58,797 nucleotides of DNA from Bordetella parapertussis (lineage in GTDB: Bacteria; Pseudomonadota; Gammaproteobacteria; Burkholderiales; Burkholderiaceae_D), in the NCBI GenBank assembly GCA_945866125.1, contig CAMBFZ010000023.1, positions 1-58,797 of the forward strand, written 5' to 3'. This document shows, piece by piece, positions 35,791-44,797 of the stretch. The translations under genes were made by a program, and so were the position numbers. Numbering within the stretch: the stretch's first letter is position 1; each line of letters begins with the position of its first letter. The notes below the pieces were generated by a model. It was not told the origin of the DNA and ran no database searches. It saw only the letters and a list, made by a program, of their open reading frames with translations.

Positions 35791-37425
35791 TTACTGCGCC
35801 GCCCGGATCGCGTCGGCGAGTTCGCCAAACAAATTCGTCGGACCCAGCAGCGCCAACACACCCGCTTTATCCAGTTTGTCGCTCACCCGTTCATTGGCGC
35901 CAGCGATCATTACCCGTACGCCGCGCCGCTGCAAATCGCGTACGACTTCTTCCAGCGTCGTGATGCCGGTGATGTCAATGAAGGGCACCCAGCGCATACG
36001 CAAGATCAGCACCCGCGGCTCCGTACCGGTGAATGATAGGGCCCGTTCAAAGGTATCGACTGCACCGAAAAAAAACGGACCGTCAATGCTGAATATCAGC
36101 ACGCCGACCGGGAGCGCAGAGAGGCCCTGTGCTGCTAACTCGTGCCGCAAATCCGGTGCATGCAACGCAGCCACCTCAACGCTAGAGGCCATGCGCCGCA
36201 AAAAATGCAAAATAGCCAAGATCACGCCAATGTTGACCGCTACCACCAGATCCACCAACACCGTCAGTACAAAGGTCACCAATAAAATCACGACGTCAGC
36301 CTTCGGCGCCCGGCGCAGCAAGTTGACAAAATGACGGACCTCGCTCATGTTCCAGGCCACCACAAACAAAATGGCCGCCAGCGTCGCCATTGGCACATGC
36401 ACGGCCAGCGGCGCGGCTACCACCAAAATCAGCACAAGCGTGAGTGCGTGCACGATGCCCGCCAGTGGGTTGGTGCCGCCGTTACGGATTGAGGTTGCCG
36501 TACGGGCGATGGCACCGGTGGCGGCAAAACCACCAAAGAGCGGTGTGAGTATATTGGCGATGCCTTGGCCGATTAATTCCTGATTCGCATCATGCCGGGT
36601 ACCCGCCATGCCATCTGCCACCATCGCTGAGAGCAGCGATTCAATCGCTCCCAGCATCGCAATCGTAAAAGCCGGGCCGATCAATTCGATCACACGCGCA
36701 GCCGTGAGCGCAGGCCATTGCAAAGACGGCAAGCCGCGCGGGATGGCACCAAAGAGGCTACCGATGGTGGCCACGCCGTCAAAGGCAAACCCATATTCCA
36801 GTGCGCCGCCAATCAACAGTGCCAGTAGGGGCCCGGGCACACGCCGCAGCAAGGGCACTTTGTTGCTATGAAGTGTGATGAGCAGCGAGCCCAGCGCAAG
36901 GAGCGTGGTCGGTCCATGCCAGTTGGGGAGCGACTGCAGTAACTGCCCGAGCTTGTCGTGAAAATGACTGCCCGAGGGCGCCGGTACACCGAAAAAATAC
37001 GACCACTGCCCGACCCAGATGATGACCCCGATACCGGTTGTAAAGCCGACGATGACAGGCTCAGGGATGAACTTGATGACATTACCTAGTCGCGCCACAC
37101 CCAGCAGCAACAGCATCAGCCCGGCGAGTAAGGTGGCAATCTGCAAACCAGCGATGCCGTGGGTGGCGGTAATGCCCGACAAGACTACAATAAACGCGCC
37201 AGTGGGTCCGGCAATTTGCACTCGACTACCGCCAAAAACCGCCACTGCAAGCCCGGCAACGATGGCAGTGTAGAGACCCTGTTCAGGTTTGGCACCCGAG
37301 GCAATCGCAAAGGCCATCGCCAACGGCAAGGCAACGACGCCAACGGTCAGGCCGGCAATCAGATTGGGGAGCCAGTGCTGGCGCTGCAATAAGCCGGCGC
37401 GGCGGGCTTCGAGTAGAGCAATCAA
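35791..37425 (-). CDS. SulP (SLC26) family anion transporter with STAS domain
   Basis: 544 residues. The membrane part (about residues 20-410) opens with LPNLIAGLTVGVVALPLAMAFAIASG, the SulP hallmark, and contains the GPTGAF motif of the transport site. The C-terminal STAS domain (about 440-540) has VLIFSIDGPFFFGAV and the loop RMRWVPFIDITGITTL. SulP proteins carry sulfate, bicarbonate, chloride or dicarboxylates. The substrate is not evident, but sulfate would fit soxCD and bicarbonate is common. The frame opens with TTG 37425 without a clear ribosome-binding site. It lies 54 bases after the GGDEF-EAL gene and 42 before nikR. Confidence 0.92.
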   Translation of the reverse strand: MIALLEARRAGLLQRQHWLPNLIAGLTVGVVALPLAMAFAIASGAKPEQGLYTAIVAGLAVAVFGGSRVQIAGPTGAFIVVLSGITATHGIAGLQIATLLAGLMLLLLGVARLGNVIKFIPEPVIVGFTTGIGVIIWVGQWSYFFGVPAPSGSHFHDKLGQLLQSLPNWHGPTTLLALGSLLITLHSNKVPLLRRVPGPLLALLIGGALEYGFAFDGVATIGSLFGAIPRGLPSLQWPALTAARVIELIGPAFTIAMLGAIESLLSAMVADGMAGTRHDANQELIGQGIANILTPLFGGFAATGAIARTATSIRNGGTNPLAGIVHALTLVLILVVAAPLAVHVPMATLAAILFVVAWNMSEVRHFVNLLRRAPKADVVILLVTFVLTVLVDLVVAVNIGVILAILHFLRRMASSVEVAALHAPDLRHELAAQGLSALPVGVLIFSIDGPFFFGAVDTFERALSFTGTEPRVLILRMRWVPFIDITGITTLEEVVRDLQRRGVRVMIAGANERVSDKLDKAGVLALLGPTNLFGELADAIRAAQ

Positions 37426-37479
37426 ATCGGATCAGAGACGAAGTGACAGAATGCGATGAGTGTAGTCGCAGACGGCCTG

Positions 37480-39324
37480 TCAGGCCGGATTGGCGCAACC
37501 CTGGGTTGACTCAGCTTGGATGCCTTGCTTGTGTAGCATGTCTTCGATGATAGGGGCTGGGTGTGCTTTACTGAAAATATAGCCCTGTATTTCATCGCAA
37601 CCATGTTGTTTTAAAAAATCCAACTGAAACGCGGTCTCGACACCCTCGGCGATGACGTTCATATTCAGATTATGCGCAAGCTGGATCAAGGTGCGGGTGA
37701 TGGTTTGATTTTCTTCATCGTCTTCGAGGCCATTGACAAAGCTCTGATCTATTTTCAGTCGATCCAGCGGTAAGCGTTTCAAATGGGCGAAGCTGGAATA
37801 GCCGGTACCAAAATCATCAATGGCGATGTGGACGCCGAGCGCGCGCAAATCAGTTAATACCTGACTGGTGAGCGCGATATCGGCCATCATCAGCGATTCG
37901 GACAACTCCAGCTCCAGTCTGTCGGGCGCCAGCCCACTGTCGGCTAAGGCGCGTTGAACGATGCCCACAAATTGGCGTGACGAAAGCTGATTCGCTGATA
38001 GATTGACCGCAACGCGCAGGTCGCTCTGTCCGCTACGCTGCCAGCGCACGCACTGGCGGCAGGCTTCTTGCAAAATCCATGTGCCGATCTGATTGATGGT
38101 GCCGTTGCTCTCGGCAATAGCAAGGAAGCGATCCGGTGAGAGCAGGCCAAGCTGCGGATGCTGCCAGCGCAGCAAGGCCTCAACGCCAACAATGCGAAAG
38201 CTCTCCATTTGCACCTGTGGCTGGTATTCCAAAAATAGTTGCCCGGTGTCGAGTACGGTATGGAGCGCACTTTCGAGTAGATTACGCTCGCGGTGTTTGA
38301 GGTTCATCTCGCTGGTATAGAACTGGCAGAGATTGCGGCCATTTTCTTTGGCGCCATACATCGCGGTGTCAGCATGCTCAATTAAAGTTTGTGCATCATC
38401 ACCGTCATTGGGATAACTCGCAATACCAAGGCTGCAGGTCAGCTGCAATGGATGACCTTCGATCATCATGGGTTTGCAGACCGCTGCCATGATGCGTTCG
38501 ACTACAGCAGAATTCATGCCGTCTGTTGGGCCACCGCGCAGTACCAGCACAAACTCATCACCACCGTAACGCCCCACCACATCACTGCTGCGCAGCACCG
38601 ATTGTAATCGGCGTGTAACGGCAATGAGCAACTCGTCACCGACATGATGCCCGTAGTGATCGTTGATAAATTTAAACCGATCCAGATCCAGAAAGCCGAC
38701 CCAGACCGGATAGTCATAGCGCCGCGCGTAGGCAAGCGTTTCGCCGATGACTTCAACAATCCGCAAGCGGTTTGCAATCCCCGTGAGCGCATCATGATGC
38801 GCCTGATGGACTAGTCGTTCTTCCAGTTGTTTGCGCAACGAGATATCGCGCGCCATCATCTGTACCGCATCGCAGCCATTAAAACGTAAAGCAATCCGTT
38901 GCACAGCAACTGCTACCGTCGTGCCGTCGCGGCGCACTGCAATTTCTTCCGTTTCGCGACATGCGCCGCCATTTTTAATTCGCGCTAATTCTTCGTTGAC
39001 TTGTAGCCGGTGTGTCGGATTGGCCAAATCCAGCAAACTCAATTGGGTGAGCAGGTCGGTTTCTGTTTCGGCAAACAGCAAGCGCGCCGCGGGATTGGTG
39101 AAGACGATTTTTCCGTCGGATTCGATTAGAACAGCGTTGGGCGAAAACTCTACCATTAGGCGGTAGCGTTCTTCACTTTCACGCAGCGCCAGCATCACTG
39201 CTTCGCGTTCACGCGCCTGTTGGAACAGTTCCCGACTTTTCTGCTCGAGCAGTGTTTCAGCTTGTGCACGCGCATGCATCTCGCGCGCGAGCCTGCGCGA
39301 CATCAAGTCGTTTTGCTCAGCCAA
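37480..39324 (-). CDS. PAS-GGDEF-EAL c-di-GMP enzyme, H-NOX partner
   Basis: 614 residues. An N-terminal coiled coil (about 8-45) is followed by a PAS domain (about 47-165), then a GGDEF domain with intact GGDEF at 254-258 and an RxxD inhibitory site (RSSD) five residues before the RYGGDEF motif. An EAL domain follows with EAL at 382-384 and typical catalytic segments (DDFGTGYSSF, KIDQSFV). Both synthase and phosphodiesterase activities look intact, so the direction may be set by the partner. The frame begins with TTG, overlapping the end of the H-NOX gene by 8 bases; ATG 39303 is an alternative. By family precedent, H-NOX binding of NO would switch this enzyme. Confidence 0.93.
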   Translation of the reverse strand: MAEQNDLMSRRLAREMHARAQAETLLEQKSRELFQQAREREAVMLALRESEERYRLMVEFSPNAVLIESDGKIVFTNPAARLLFAETETDLLTQLSLLDLANPTHRLQVNEELARIKNGGACRETEEIAVRRDGTTVAVAVQRIALRFNGCDAVQMMARDISLRKQLEERLVHQAHHDALTGIANRLRIVEVIGETLAYARRYDYPVWVGFLDLDRFKFINDHYGHHVGDELLIAVTRRLQSVLRSSDVVGRYGGDEFVLVLRGGPTDGMNSAVVERIMAAVCKPMMIEGHPLQLTCSLGIASYPNDGDDAQTLIEHADTAMYGAKENGRNLCQFYTSEMNLKHRERNLLESALHTVLDTGQLFLEYQPQVQMESFRIVGVEALLRWQHPQLGLLSPDRFLAIAESNGTINQIGTWILQEACRQCVRWQRSGQSDLRVAVNLSANQLSSRQFVGIVQRALADSGLAPDRLELELSESLMMADIALTSQVLTDLRALGVHIAIDDFGTGYSSFAHLKRLPLDRLKIDQSFVNGLEDDEENQTITRTLIQLAHNLNMNVIAEGVETAFQLDFLKQHGCDEIQGYIFSKAHPAPIIEDMLHKQGIQAESTQGCANPA

Positions 39325-39868
39325 CGGAGGGTCTAGTTAGGGTAAAACGCGTATGGGCGCCGTCGTCCGAGGGCATATCCTTGCGATTGATCTGCATCGG
39401 CTCATTGAAATGCGCGATGCAGCTTTGCAGCAAGCCTTCGGCAAAATCAGCCAGTGCACGGCGCGAACGATAGATCAGCACCATGCTGCCATCGTCTTGT
39501 TCTTCGTGGTCGAAAGAGGGGAGCTCAGCGTCGCTGTAAAGCTTACGTACCTCGACGTGAATATGGCCATCAAGCATACGCAAGACGCTAAGCGCGCTCG
39601 AATGATCAGTAATGTAGTCTGCGTGAATAACTGTGAAACGCTGGAAGAGATAATTACCGAAAGCCCTTAGTAAATCCGGCACTGGAATCGCGGTGCGTGT
39701 CGACAGATGACTGACCAGCTCAACCATTTCCTCATGCGGGTAGGTGCCCACCGTGGTGTAGGCGCCGCCTGTGGCGAGCGTGGAATCCGCAATGATCGCG
39801 TCGGCCGTGTCGAGAGAAAACTGCGTCTCGACCATCGTGATGAATTCTCGGAATACGATTCCCTTCAT
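39317..39868 (-). CDS. hnoX: H-NOX haem-nitric oxide sensor
   Basis: 183 residues from ATG 39868. The family opening MKGIVFREFITMVE is followed by GGAYTTVGTYPHEEM. The proximal haem ligand His104 lies in GHIHVEVRKLY, then DAELPSF. The haem-propionate motif YxSxR is YRSRR (Tyr133, Ser135, Arg137). The protein binds NO, and in some family members O2, in the cytoplasm and relays the state to a partner. Here that is the c-di-GMP enzyme whose start overlaps its stop. A run of eleven G sits exactly where the ribosome-binding site should be, seven bases upstream of the ATG. Confidence 0.95.
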   Translation of the reverse strand: MKGIVFREFITMVETQFSLDTADAIIADSTLATGGAYTTVGTYPHEEMVELVSHLSTRTAIPVPDLLRAFGNYLFQRFTVIHADYITDHSSALSVLRMLDGHIHVEVRKLYSDAELPSFDHEEQDDGSMVLIYRSRRALADFAEGLLQSCIAHFNEPMQINRKDMPSDDGAHTRFTLTRPSVG

Positions 39869-39875
39869 GACCACA

Positions 39876-39886
39876 CCCCCCCCCCC
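39876..39886 (-). promoter_or_regulatory. Eleven-G tract at the ribosome-binding position of the H-NOX gene
   Basis: An uninterrupted C11 on plus reads as G11 on the coding strand, ending 7 bases before ATG 39868. It is the only purine-rich block that could act as ribosome-binding site. Slippage would change the SD-to-start spacing and so expression of H-NOX and the coupled c-di-GMP enzyme. Confidence 0.85.
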
Positions 39887-40032
39887 GTCAATTGAAGTTT
39901 CTTGCAGGGAATATTAAGTGGAGGAAGGAATTTTCGGTAGGTTTATCTATTACTTAAAGTTAAACAACGTGAAAATCATGAAAGGGTATACAGAATACAT
40001 ATATTTAAAATTAATAATGTAGTAGTCGGCTA

Positions 40033-40587
40033 TTACAAAGGCTCCCAACCGGTTTTTTGTTTGACGCAGTCCAGCGTGCGCGCCCAAAAAATAGTACCGT
40101 TTCCGCCATAGCGGGAAGGCAGGCGCCGCATGCTTTGATGGGACAGCGTCAGCGCGCTGAAACGATCTGCGTCGATCATGCCAAGCTGTTGCAGCGTGAT
40201 GAGTGCGTAGCAATTTGCTTGGATCTCATCCAGATCACCCTCGCGGGCGTGGCCACATTCGTGATAAAAAATAAAATCAGCCATGTGCGGTTCGTTTTTG
40301 ATTTTTTCACCAAAGACGATGCTGTCAAAGTACATCACCGGCCAGCCCGCCGCATCGATGCGCACCACGGCGGCAGCACCGCCGAGTTCGGGGTGACGAT
40401 CGCCGGTGGCGCCACTGCCAAGCCAGACTTCTTTGACCGCCCGCATTTCGCCATGCCGCTCGACTTCGCAATGGACGACCATGCCGTCGGAGCGATCAAA
40501 TGCGTAGCCCGCTGTTGCGAGCGACCATGCCGCCAGAGCGAGCAGCGCACTGCACCAGCCGGCTCTGAGCGACGCGATCGTTTTCAC
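40033..40587 (-). CDS. Exported zincin-like protein (HExxH), function unknown
   Basis: 184 residues from GTG 40587. A signal peptide (about 1-29) precedes a small domain with the metalloprotease-like motif FIFYHECGHARE (His109, Glu110, His113). A short distance on, LDEIQANCYAL supplies acidic residues that could be the third ligand, a layout seen in short zincins. I do not recognise the family and proteolysis is unproven. The gene starts 9 bases after the stop of the di-haem peroxidase gene and lacks its own ribosome-binding site, so translation is probably coupled. A role in processing or protecting the peroxidase or its targets is a guess. Confidence 0.72.
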   Translation of the reverse strand: MKTIASLRAGWCSALLALAAWSLATAGYAFDRSDGMVVHCEVERHGEMRAVKEVWLGSGATGDRHPELGGAAAVVRIDAAGWPVMYFDSIVFGEKIKNEPHMADFIFYHECGHAREGDLDEIQANCYALITLQQLGMIDADRFSALTLSHQSMRRLPSRYGGNGTIFWARTLDCVKQKTGWEPL

Positions 40588-40596
40588 GTTTGCTGC

Positions 40597-41667
40597 TTAG
40601 TTTCTGAATCCGGCCACCGGCAAGGCCGGGGCGGTGGCAAATTGGGGCGGTACCTCGCCGCTTAAGGTTTCCAGAAACGCGACAATCAGGGCCACGTCAG
40701 CGTCGCTGATTTTTTGACCGAGTTGCAAGCGGGCCATTACGCGCACCGCGTCGTCCAGCGTGGCGACCGAGCCGTCATGAAAGTAGGGCGGTGTCATGGC
40801 GACATTGCGCAGTTGCGGCACCTTGAAGATATAGAGGTCTTCGTCTTTTTTGGTGTCGTGATACCGACCCTTGTCGCGGCCTTTCAGCAGATCCATTTCT
40901 TTGCTGCCGGTGGCAAGCCAGTAGTCTTCGGTGATGCCAAACTTTTGGAAGCTCTGACCGCCAACGGTGGCGCCGTTATGGCAACCGGCACACCCCATGC
41001 TCATGAATTTTTCCAGACCGAGTTTGGCTTCTTTGCTAATGGCGTTGGTGTCGCCTTTGAGGTATTGATCGAACGGCGCGGGTGTCAGCAGCGTGCGCTC
41101 AAAAGCGCCAATGGCAATGGCCCAGTTTTCAGCGGTGACGGGTTCAGCTTCATTCGGAAAGGCCGTGGCGAAGAGCTTGGTGTAACCAAGGGCGCGCAGC
41201 TTAGCTTCCGCTTCGGCGTAGGTCGCGTTACCGTAGGCCAGCGGACTCAGTAAGGCTTTGATTGCTTGCTCTTCTACGCTGACACGATTGCCGCCGTAAT
41301 GTTGCGCAATCAGTAACGGCGTATTGAATACCGTGGGCGCATTGCGCGGCAGCTTTTTACCATGCACGCCAACCGATAGTGCCAGCGAGTCGGCGCCATG
41401 ATAAGTAGGGTTGTGACAGGCGGCGCAACTCATGCGGCCGTCGACCGCCACGCGTGTTTCAAAAAAGAGTGCCTTACCGAGCGCGACGCGCGCCGCTGAG
41501 TGCGGGTAGTCGTCAACATGCGCGGTGTAGGGCAGGGCTTTAAAGATGCCCAGGGCGCGGTTGAGTAGTGCTTTTTCGGTATCCTCTGCGCTGACGATGG
41601 AGGCCCCAATAGCGGCGAGCAGGGCGGCGCCGGTGAGCAAGACGCGGGATGTTATTGAAATGGCCAT
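40597..41667 (-). CDS. Di-haem cytochrome c peroxidase (MauG/CcpA family)
   Basis: 356 residues from ATG 41667, chosen over TTG 41679 because GGAG lies 7 bases upstream and the signal peptide (1-27, ending VSAED) begins there. Two haem motifs are present: CAACH (Cys81, Cys84, His85) and CAGCH (Cys226, Cys229, His230). Family segments are LGKALFFETRVAVDGRMSC, SVGVHGKKLPRNAPTVFN and VPQLRNVAMTPPYFHDGS near the C-terminus. These periplasmic enzymes reduce H2O2 with electrons from small cytochromes, or oxidise protein substrates as MauG does. The coupled zincin-like gene downstream hints at the second kind of role (inferred). Confidence 0.92.
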   Translation of the reverse strand: MAISITSRVLLTGAALLAAIGASIVSAEDTEKALLNRALGIFKALPYTAHVDDYPHSAARVALGKALFFETRVAVDGRMSCAACHNPTYHGADSLALSVGVHGKKLPRNAPTVFNTPLLIAQHYGGNRVSVEEQAIKALLSPLAYGNATYAEAEAKLRALGYTKLFATAFPNEAEPVTAENWAIAIGAFERTLLTPAPFDQYLKGDTNAISKEAKLGLEKFMSMGCAGCHNGATVGGQSFQKFGITEDYWLATGSKEMDLLKGRDKGRYHDTKKDEDLYIFKVPQLRNVAMTPPYFHDGSVATLDDAVRVMARLQLGQKISDADVALIVAFLETLSGEVPPQFATAPALPVAGFRN

Positions 41668-41776
41668 GATTTTCTCCAAGCGCTAAGCGCGGTTCATTAT
41701 TTTGTCGAATTGTGCGGGATTTTTTGGGTTCTTGCAGGGTCGAGTGGGCAGGCCGCTGGCAGTGATCGTGCCAGAT

Positions 41777-42814
41777 TTAAAACTTCGTATTCATCCCCGC
41801 ATGCCAATGTCCACCGTTAGAGTTTTTTTCTAAGCCGAGTTGAATGAACAAAAAACTGCGCTTCGATAAAAAATATTCATAGCCAAATCCGATCTCGCGA
41901 ATCGGCTGCTGTACGCCGAATTTGTTAAAGACCATATCGCTTTTGACCAGCACCATCTTGAACTCGCCACTGCGTACCGGTAAGCGTGCCGATGTAATCC
42001 AGCCGAGTCGGTTGCCGTCTGATTTGGGCAAACTCGCCGCCACATCGGCGGCCTGCATATCGCGATTGGCATACAACAGTTCGGCGGCAAGCTTGATGCG
42101 CCCGACGTCATGACGTGCCCCGACAACCAAATTATAGGCATTGGCCCCGAAGGTAAAACTGCCATCGCTACGGGCATTGCGCGATGGCTTGTCAAGCCCG
42201 ACATGGAGTCCAAACGGACCATCATCAAAGGTCAGTAAAAATTTGATCGCGTCATTGCCCGTGACGGTATTGTTGAATGCAAACTGCACGGTCCCCGCGA
42301 AGCCATGGCGCGTCGGTGTCACATAGGTAAACGCATTGGGAATCCGGAACAGACCGATACCGGCCTGTTGCGCCAGCAGGATCTTGTCTTGCACCAGACC
42401 GTCGTTGTTGAAGGGGTCGACCCGGCTAGCGATACCGTTGATGAGATCGCGCGTGCGACCGACCCGCAGGGATCCATACGGACTATGCAGCGCAACAAAG
42501 GCCTGACGGTCAAAATAAAACGTATGGTTGGGATCAAGCGTACCTTCGACCCGTGCTTCCACGGAGACACCAGCGCCAAGATCTTCAATCGCAAACGCGC
42601 CAAAGCGTGAGGTGTAATTCTGACGCACGCCGCTGAGATTGCCATTGCCCCAGTCGTGTCGTATGTCGGCTGCGGCCGGTGGGATAGCTTTATTAAAACC
42701 ACCGACCAGGCCAATATCGAGCACGCCGTAGAGCGTCGGTGCTTGGGCTGCTGAGGCGAGGGCTGAAAATAAACAGAAAAAAAACGCGAGTGGTGTTTGT
42801 AATTTTAAATGCAT
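41777..42814 (-). CDS. Gram-negative porin (16-strand type)
   Basis: 345 residues from ATG 42814, which begins a signal peptide (1-22, ending ASAAQA). The mature protein opens with TLYGVLDIGLVGG, the usual start of betaproteobacterial general porins. It has the eyelet-loop pattern YGSLRVGRTRDL and ends in AGMNTKF with terminal Phe for barrel assembly. It should form a diffusion pore in the outer membrane. It diverges from the DUF1800 gene across about 175 bases. The nearest gene downstream on its strand is the di-haem peroxidase. Confidence 0.9.
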   Translation of the reverse strand: MHLKLQTPLAFFFCLFSALASAAQAPTLYGVLDIGLVGGFNKAIPPAAADIRHDWGNGNLSGVRQNYTSRFGAFAIEDLGAGVSVEARVEGTLDPNHTFYFDRQAFVALHSPYGSLRVGRTRDLINGIASRVDPFNNDGLVQDKILLAQQAGIGLFRIPNAFTYVTPTRHGFAGTVQFAFNNTVTGNDAIKFLLTFDDGPFGLHVGLDKPSRNARSDGSFTFGANAYNLVVGARHDVGRIKLAAELLYANRDMQAADVAASLPKSDGNRLGWITSARLPVRSGEFKMVLVKSDMVFNKFGVQQPIREIGFGYEYFLSKRSFLFIQLGLEKNSNGGHWHAGMNTKF

Positions 42815-42989
42815 GACTTTTGCGTGGTGCGACGATTCTGGTGAGACCTTACCATGCCTCTCTGGTCTAGCTCTCAGCGCGATCAGTTGCCCTGCTGATG
42901 AAGTAAAATCGGAGCGATGTAAATGAGCCTGGAGCGCGGGTTCGTTTGCATGAGTACAATTCTGCAAAACCAATGGGCATCACGTCAAC

Positions 42990-44789
42990 ATGAATCGTAC
43001 CTATCATCACTTCGCCGCCTGCCTGTTCAGCGTGGTGCTCAGCGTATCGCATGCCGCACCCGCCGAATGGCAAGAGGATTTGCGACCTCTGAACGGGGCC
43101 GACTGGAATGCTGCGCGCGCTGCCCATTTGCTTGAGCGCGCCGGCTTTGGTGGCGCCCCGGCCGAGGTGGCTGCGCTGGCGGCCATGACGCCGCAGCAAG
43201 CAGTGGCCTCGCTGGTGCGCTATCAGCAAACGGCCAATCCCTTGCCACCATTTGAGCCTTCGGGTGTGCACGATGCGGGGCTTGAACCCTTCGCCACTTC
43301 GCGTCCTGCTGCGACCGACTTAGCACGTGAAACCGGCGAAGCACTTGGGGTCAAGGTCAAGCCCGATGGCAATCGGCGCATGCAGCAAGTCGCCGACCGG
43401 TTTTTATACTGGTTGCGCGCCAGCCGGCTGGAGACTAACCGGCTCGGTTATTGGTGGGCCAACCGCATGCTAAGTACGCGTCGTCCGCTCGAAGAAAAAA
43501 TGACGCTGTTCTGGCACGGCCACTTTGCCACCAGCGAAGAAAAAGTGCGTGACTACCGCAAGATGCATCAGCAAAATGAACTCCTGCGGGCACAGGCCAC
43601 GGGAAACTTCCGTACCTTAATGATCGCCGTTGCGCAGGATCCCGCGATGCTGGCTTACCTAGACGCAGCGGTGAATGTCAAAGGCGCACCGAACGAAAAC
43701 TTTGCGCGCGAAATCATGGAGCTTTTCACCATGGGCGTGGGCCACTACAGCGAACAAGATATTCGCGAGGCCGCGCGCGCGTTCACGGGCTGGAATTACA
43801 CCGGGTTGAATTTTGTCATTAACCCTGCCGAGCATGACAATGCCGACAAGACCTTGCTGGGCCAGACCGGCAATTTTGATGGCGTCGACGTGATCGATAT
43901 TTTGCTCGCCCAGCCCGTGACGTCTGAATTTGTCGCCGCCAAACTGTACCGTTATTTTGTGCGCGAAGAATTAACCCCGGCGATGCAAAAGCAGCTTGGT
44001 GCGCTGTTGCGCCAATCCCGCTATGAGATTGCGCCGTTTCTTGAGGCGGTTTTTCTTTCACGTGATTTTTATAGCGACGCCAGCGTAGCGACTCGTATCA
44101 AGCCGCCCGTCGAATTATTGATTTCAACGTACCGCAAACTGGGCATGACGGCCGTACCGGGTATCCCCGACTTTAATGATCTGAGCGAGTCGCTCGGTCA
44201 AAAATTATTGTATCCACCCAATGTGGCAGGCTGGGCCAACGGCAAGAGCTGGATCACGCCGGGGCTCTTGCTGTCGCGCGGTAATTTTGTCTATGACACG
44301 ATGTTTCCGCCGATCGATTTTGTGCCAACCGACCGGATACCCGACCAGCGTTATCAGATTATTTCGGTGGCCGATAAACTGGCCATGGGGCAGGACATTA
44401 CGGCGGCCACCAAACCCGACGGCAAGGAGCTAAGCTCAATGTCGATGCAGTCGGACCGGGACGAAGATTTCAATACACGTCTGGCCAGCTACCATGCATG
44501 GCGCAAGGCGATCGAAAAAGTCAAACCGATTCCGCGCACGTTGGCGCAGATCGATTTGTCTGCCATGGTGCGTGCCGCAGGGTGTACCACGCCACAAGCT
44601 GCGGTCGATCATTTGCTGGCCCGTTTTTTATCCACGCCGATCGCCGCGGGCACCCGCGAGAAAATTGCGGCGATGCTGGCCGTCGAACTCGGCACCACCG
44701 ACCTGAACCGTGCTGACAGTTATATGGAAGACGCGTTGCGCAATACGCTGCACGTGATTCTGTCGCTGCCGGCCTATCAACTTGGATAA
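42990..44789 (+). CDS. DUF1800 domain-containing exported protein
   Basis: 599 residues with a signal peptide (1-22, ending SHAAPAEW). The DUF1800 pattern is clear: HLLERAGFGGAPAEV near the start, EEKMTLFWHGHFATSEEKV (about 168-186), NFAREIMELFTMGVGHYSEQDIREAARAFTGW in two blocks, and LYPPNVAGWANGKSWI near residue 410. The family is of unknown function and is nearly always followed by a DUF1501 gene, as here, 8 bases downstream. The two are thought to act together in the envelope; no enzymatic motif is evident. Confidence 0.93.
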   Translation: MNRTYHHFAACLFSVVLSVSHAAPAEWQEDLRPLNGADWNAARAAHLLERAGFGGAPAEVAALAAMTPQQAVASLVRYQQTANPLPPFEPSGVHDAGLEPFATSRPAATDLARETGEALGVKVKPDGNRRMQQVADRFLYWLRASRLETNRLGYWWANRMLSTRRPLEEKMTLFWHGHFATSEEKVRDYRKMHQQNELLRAQATGNFRTLMIAVAQDPAMLAYLDAAVNVKGAPNENFAREIMELFTMGVGHYSEQDIREAARAFTGWNYTGLNFVINPAEHDNADKTLLGQTGNFDGVDVIDILLAQPVTSEFVAAKLYRYFVREELTPAMQKQLGALLRQSRYEIAPFLEAVFLSRDFYSDASVATRIKPPVELLISTYRKLGMTAVPGIPDFNDLSESLGQKLLYPPNVAGWANGKSWITPGLLLSRGNFVYDTMFPPIDFVPTDRIPDQRYQIISVADKLAMGQDITAATKPDGKELSSMSMQSDRDEDFNTRLASYHAWRKAIEKVKPIPRTLAQIDLSAMVRAAGCTTPQAAVDHLLARFLSTPIAAGTREKIAAMLAVELGTTDLNRADSYMEDALRNTLHVILSLPAYQLG

Positions 44790-44797
44790 GCCATACG

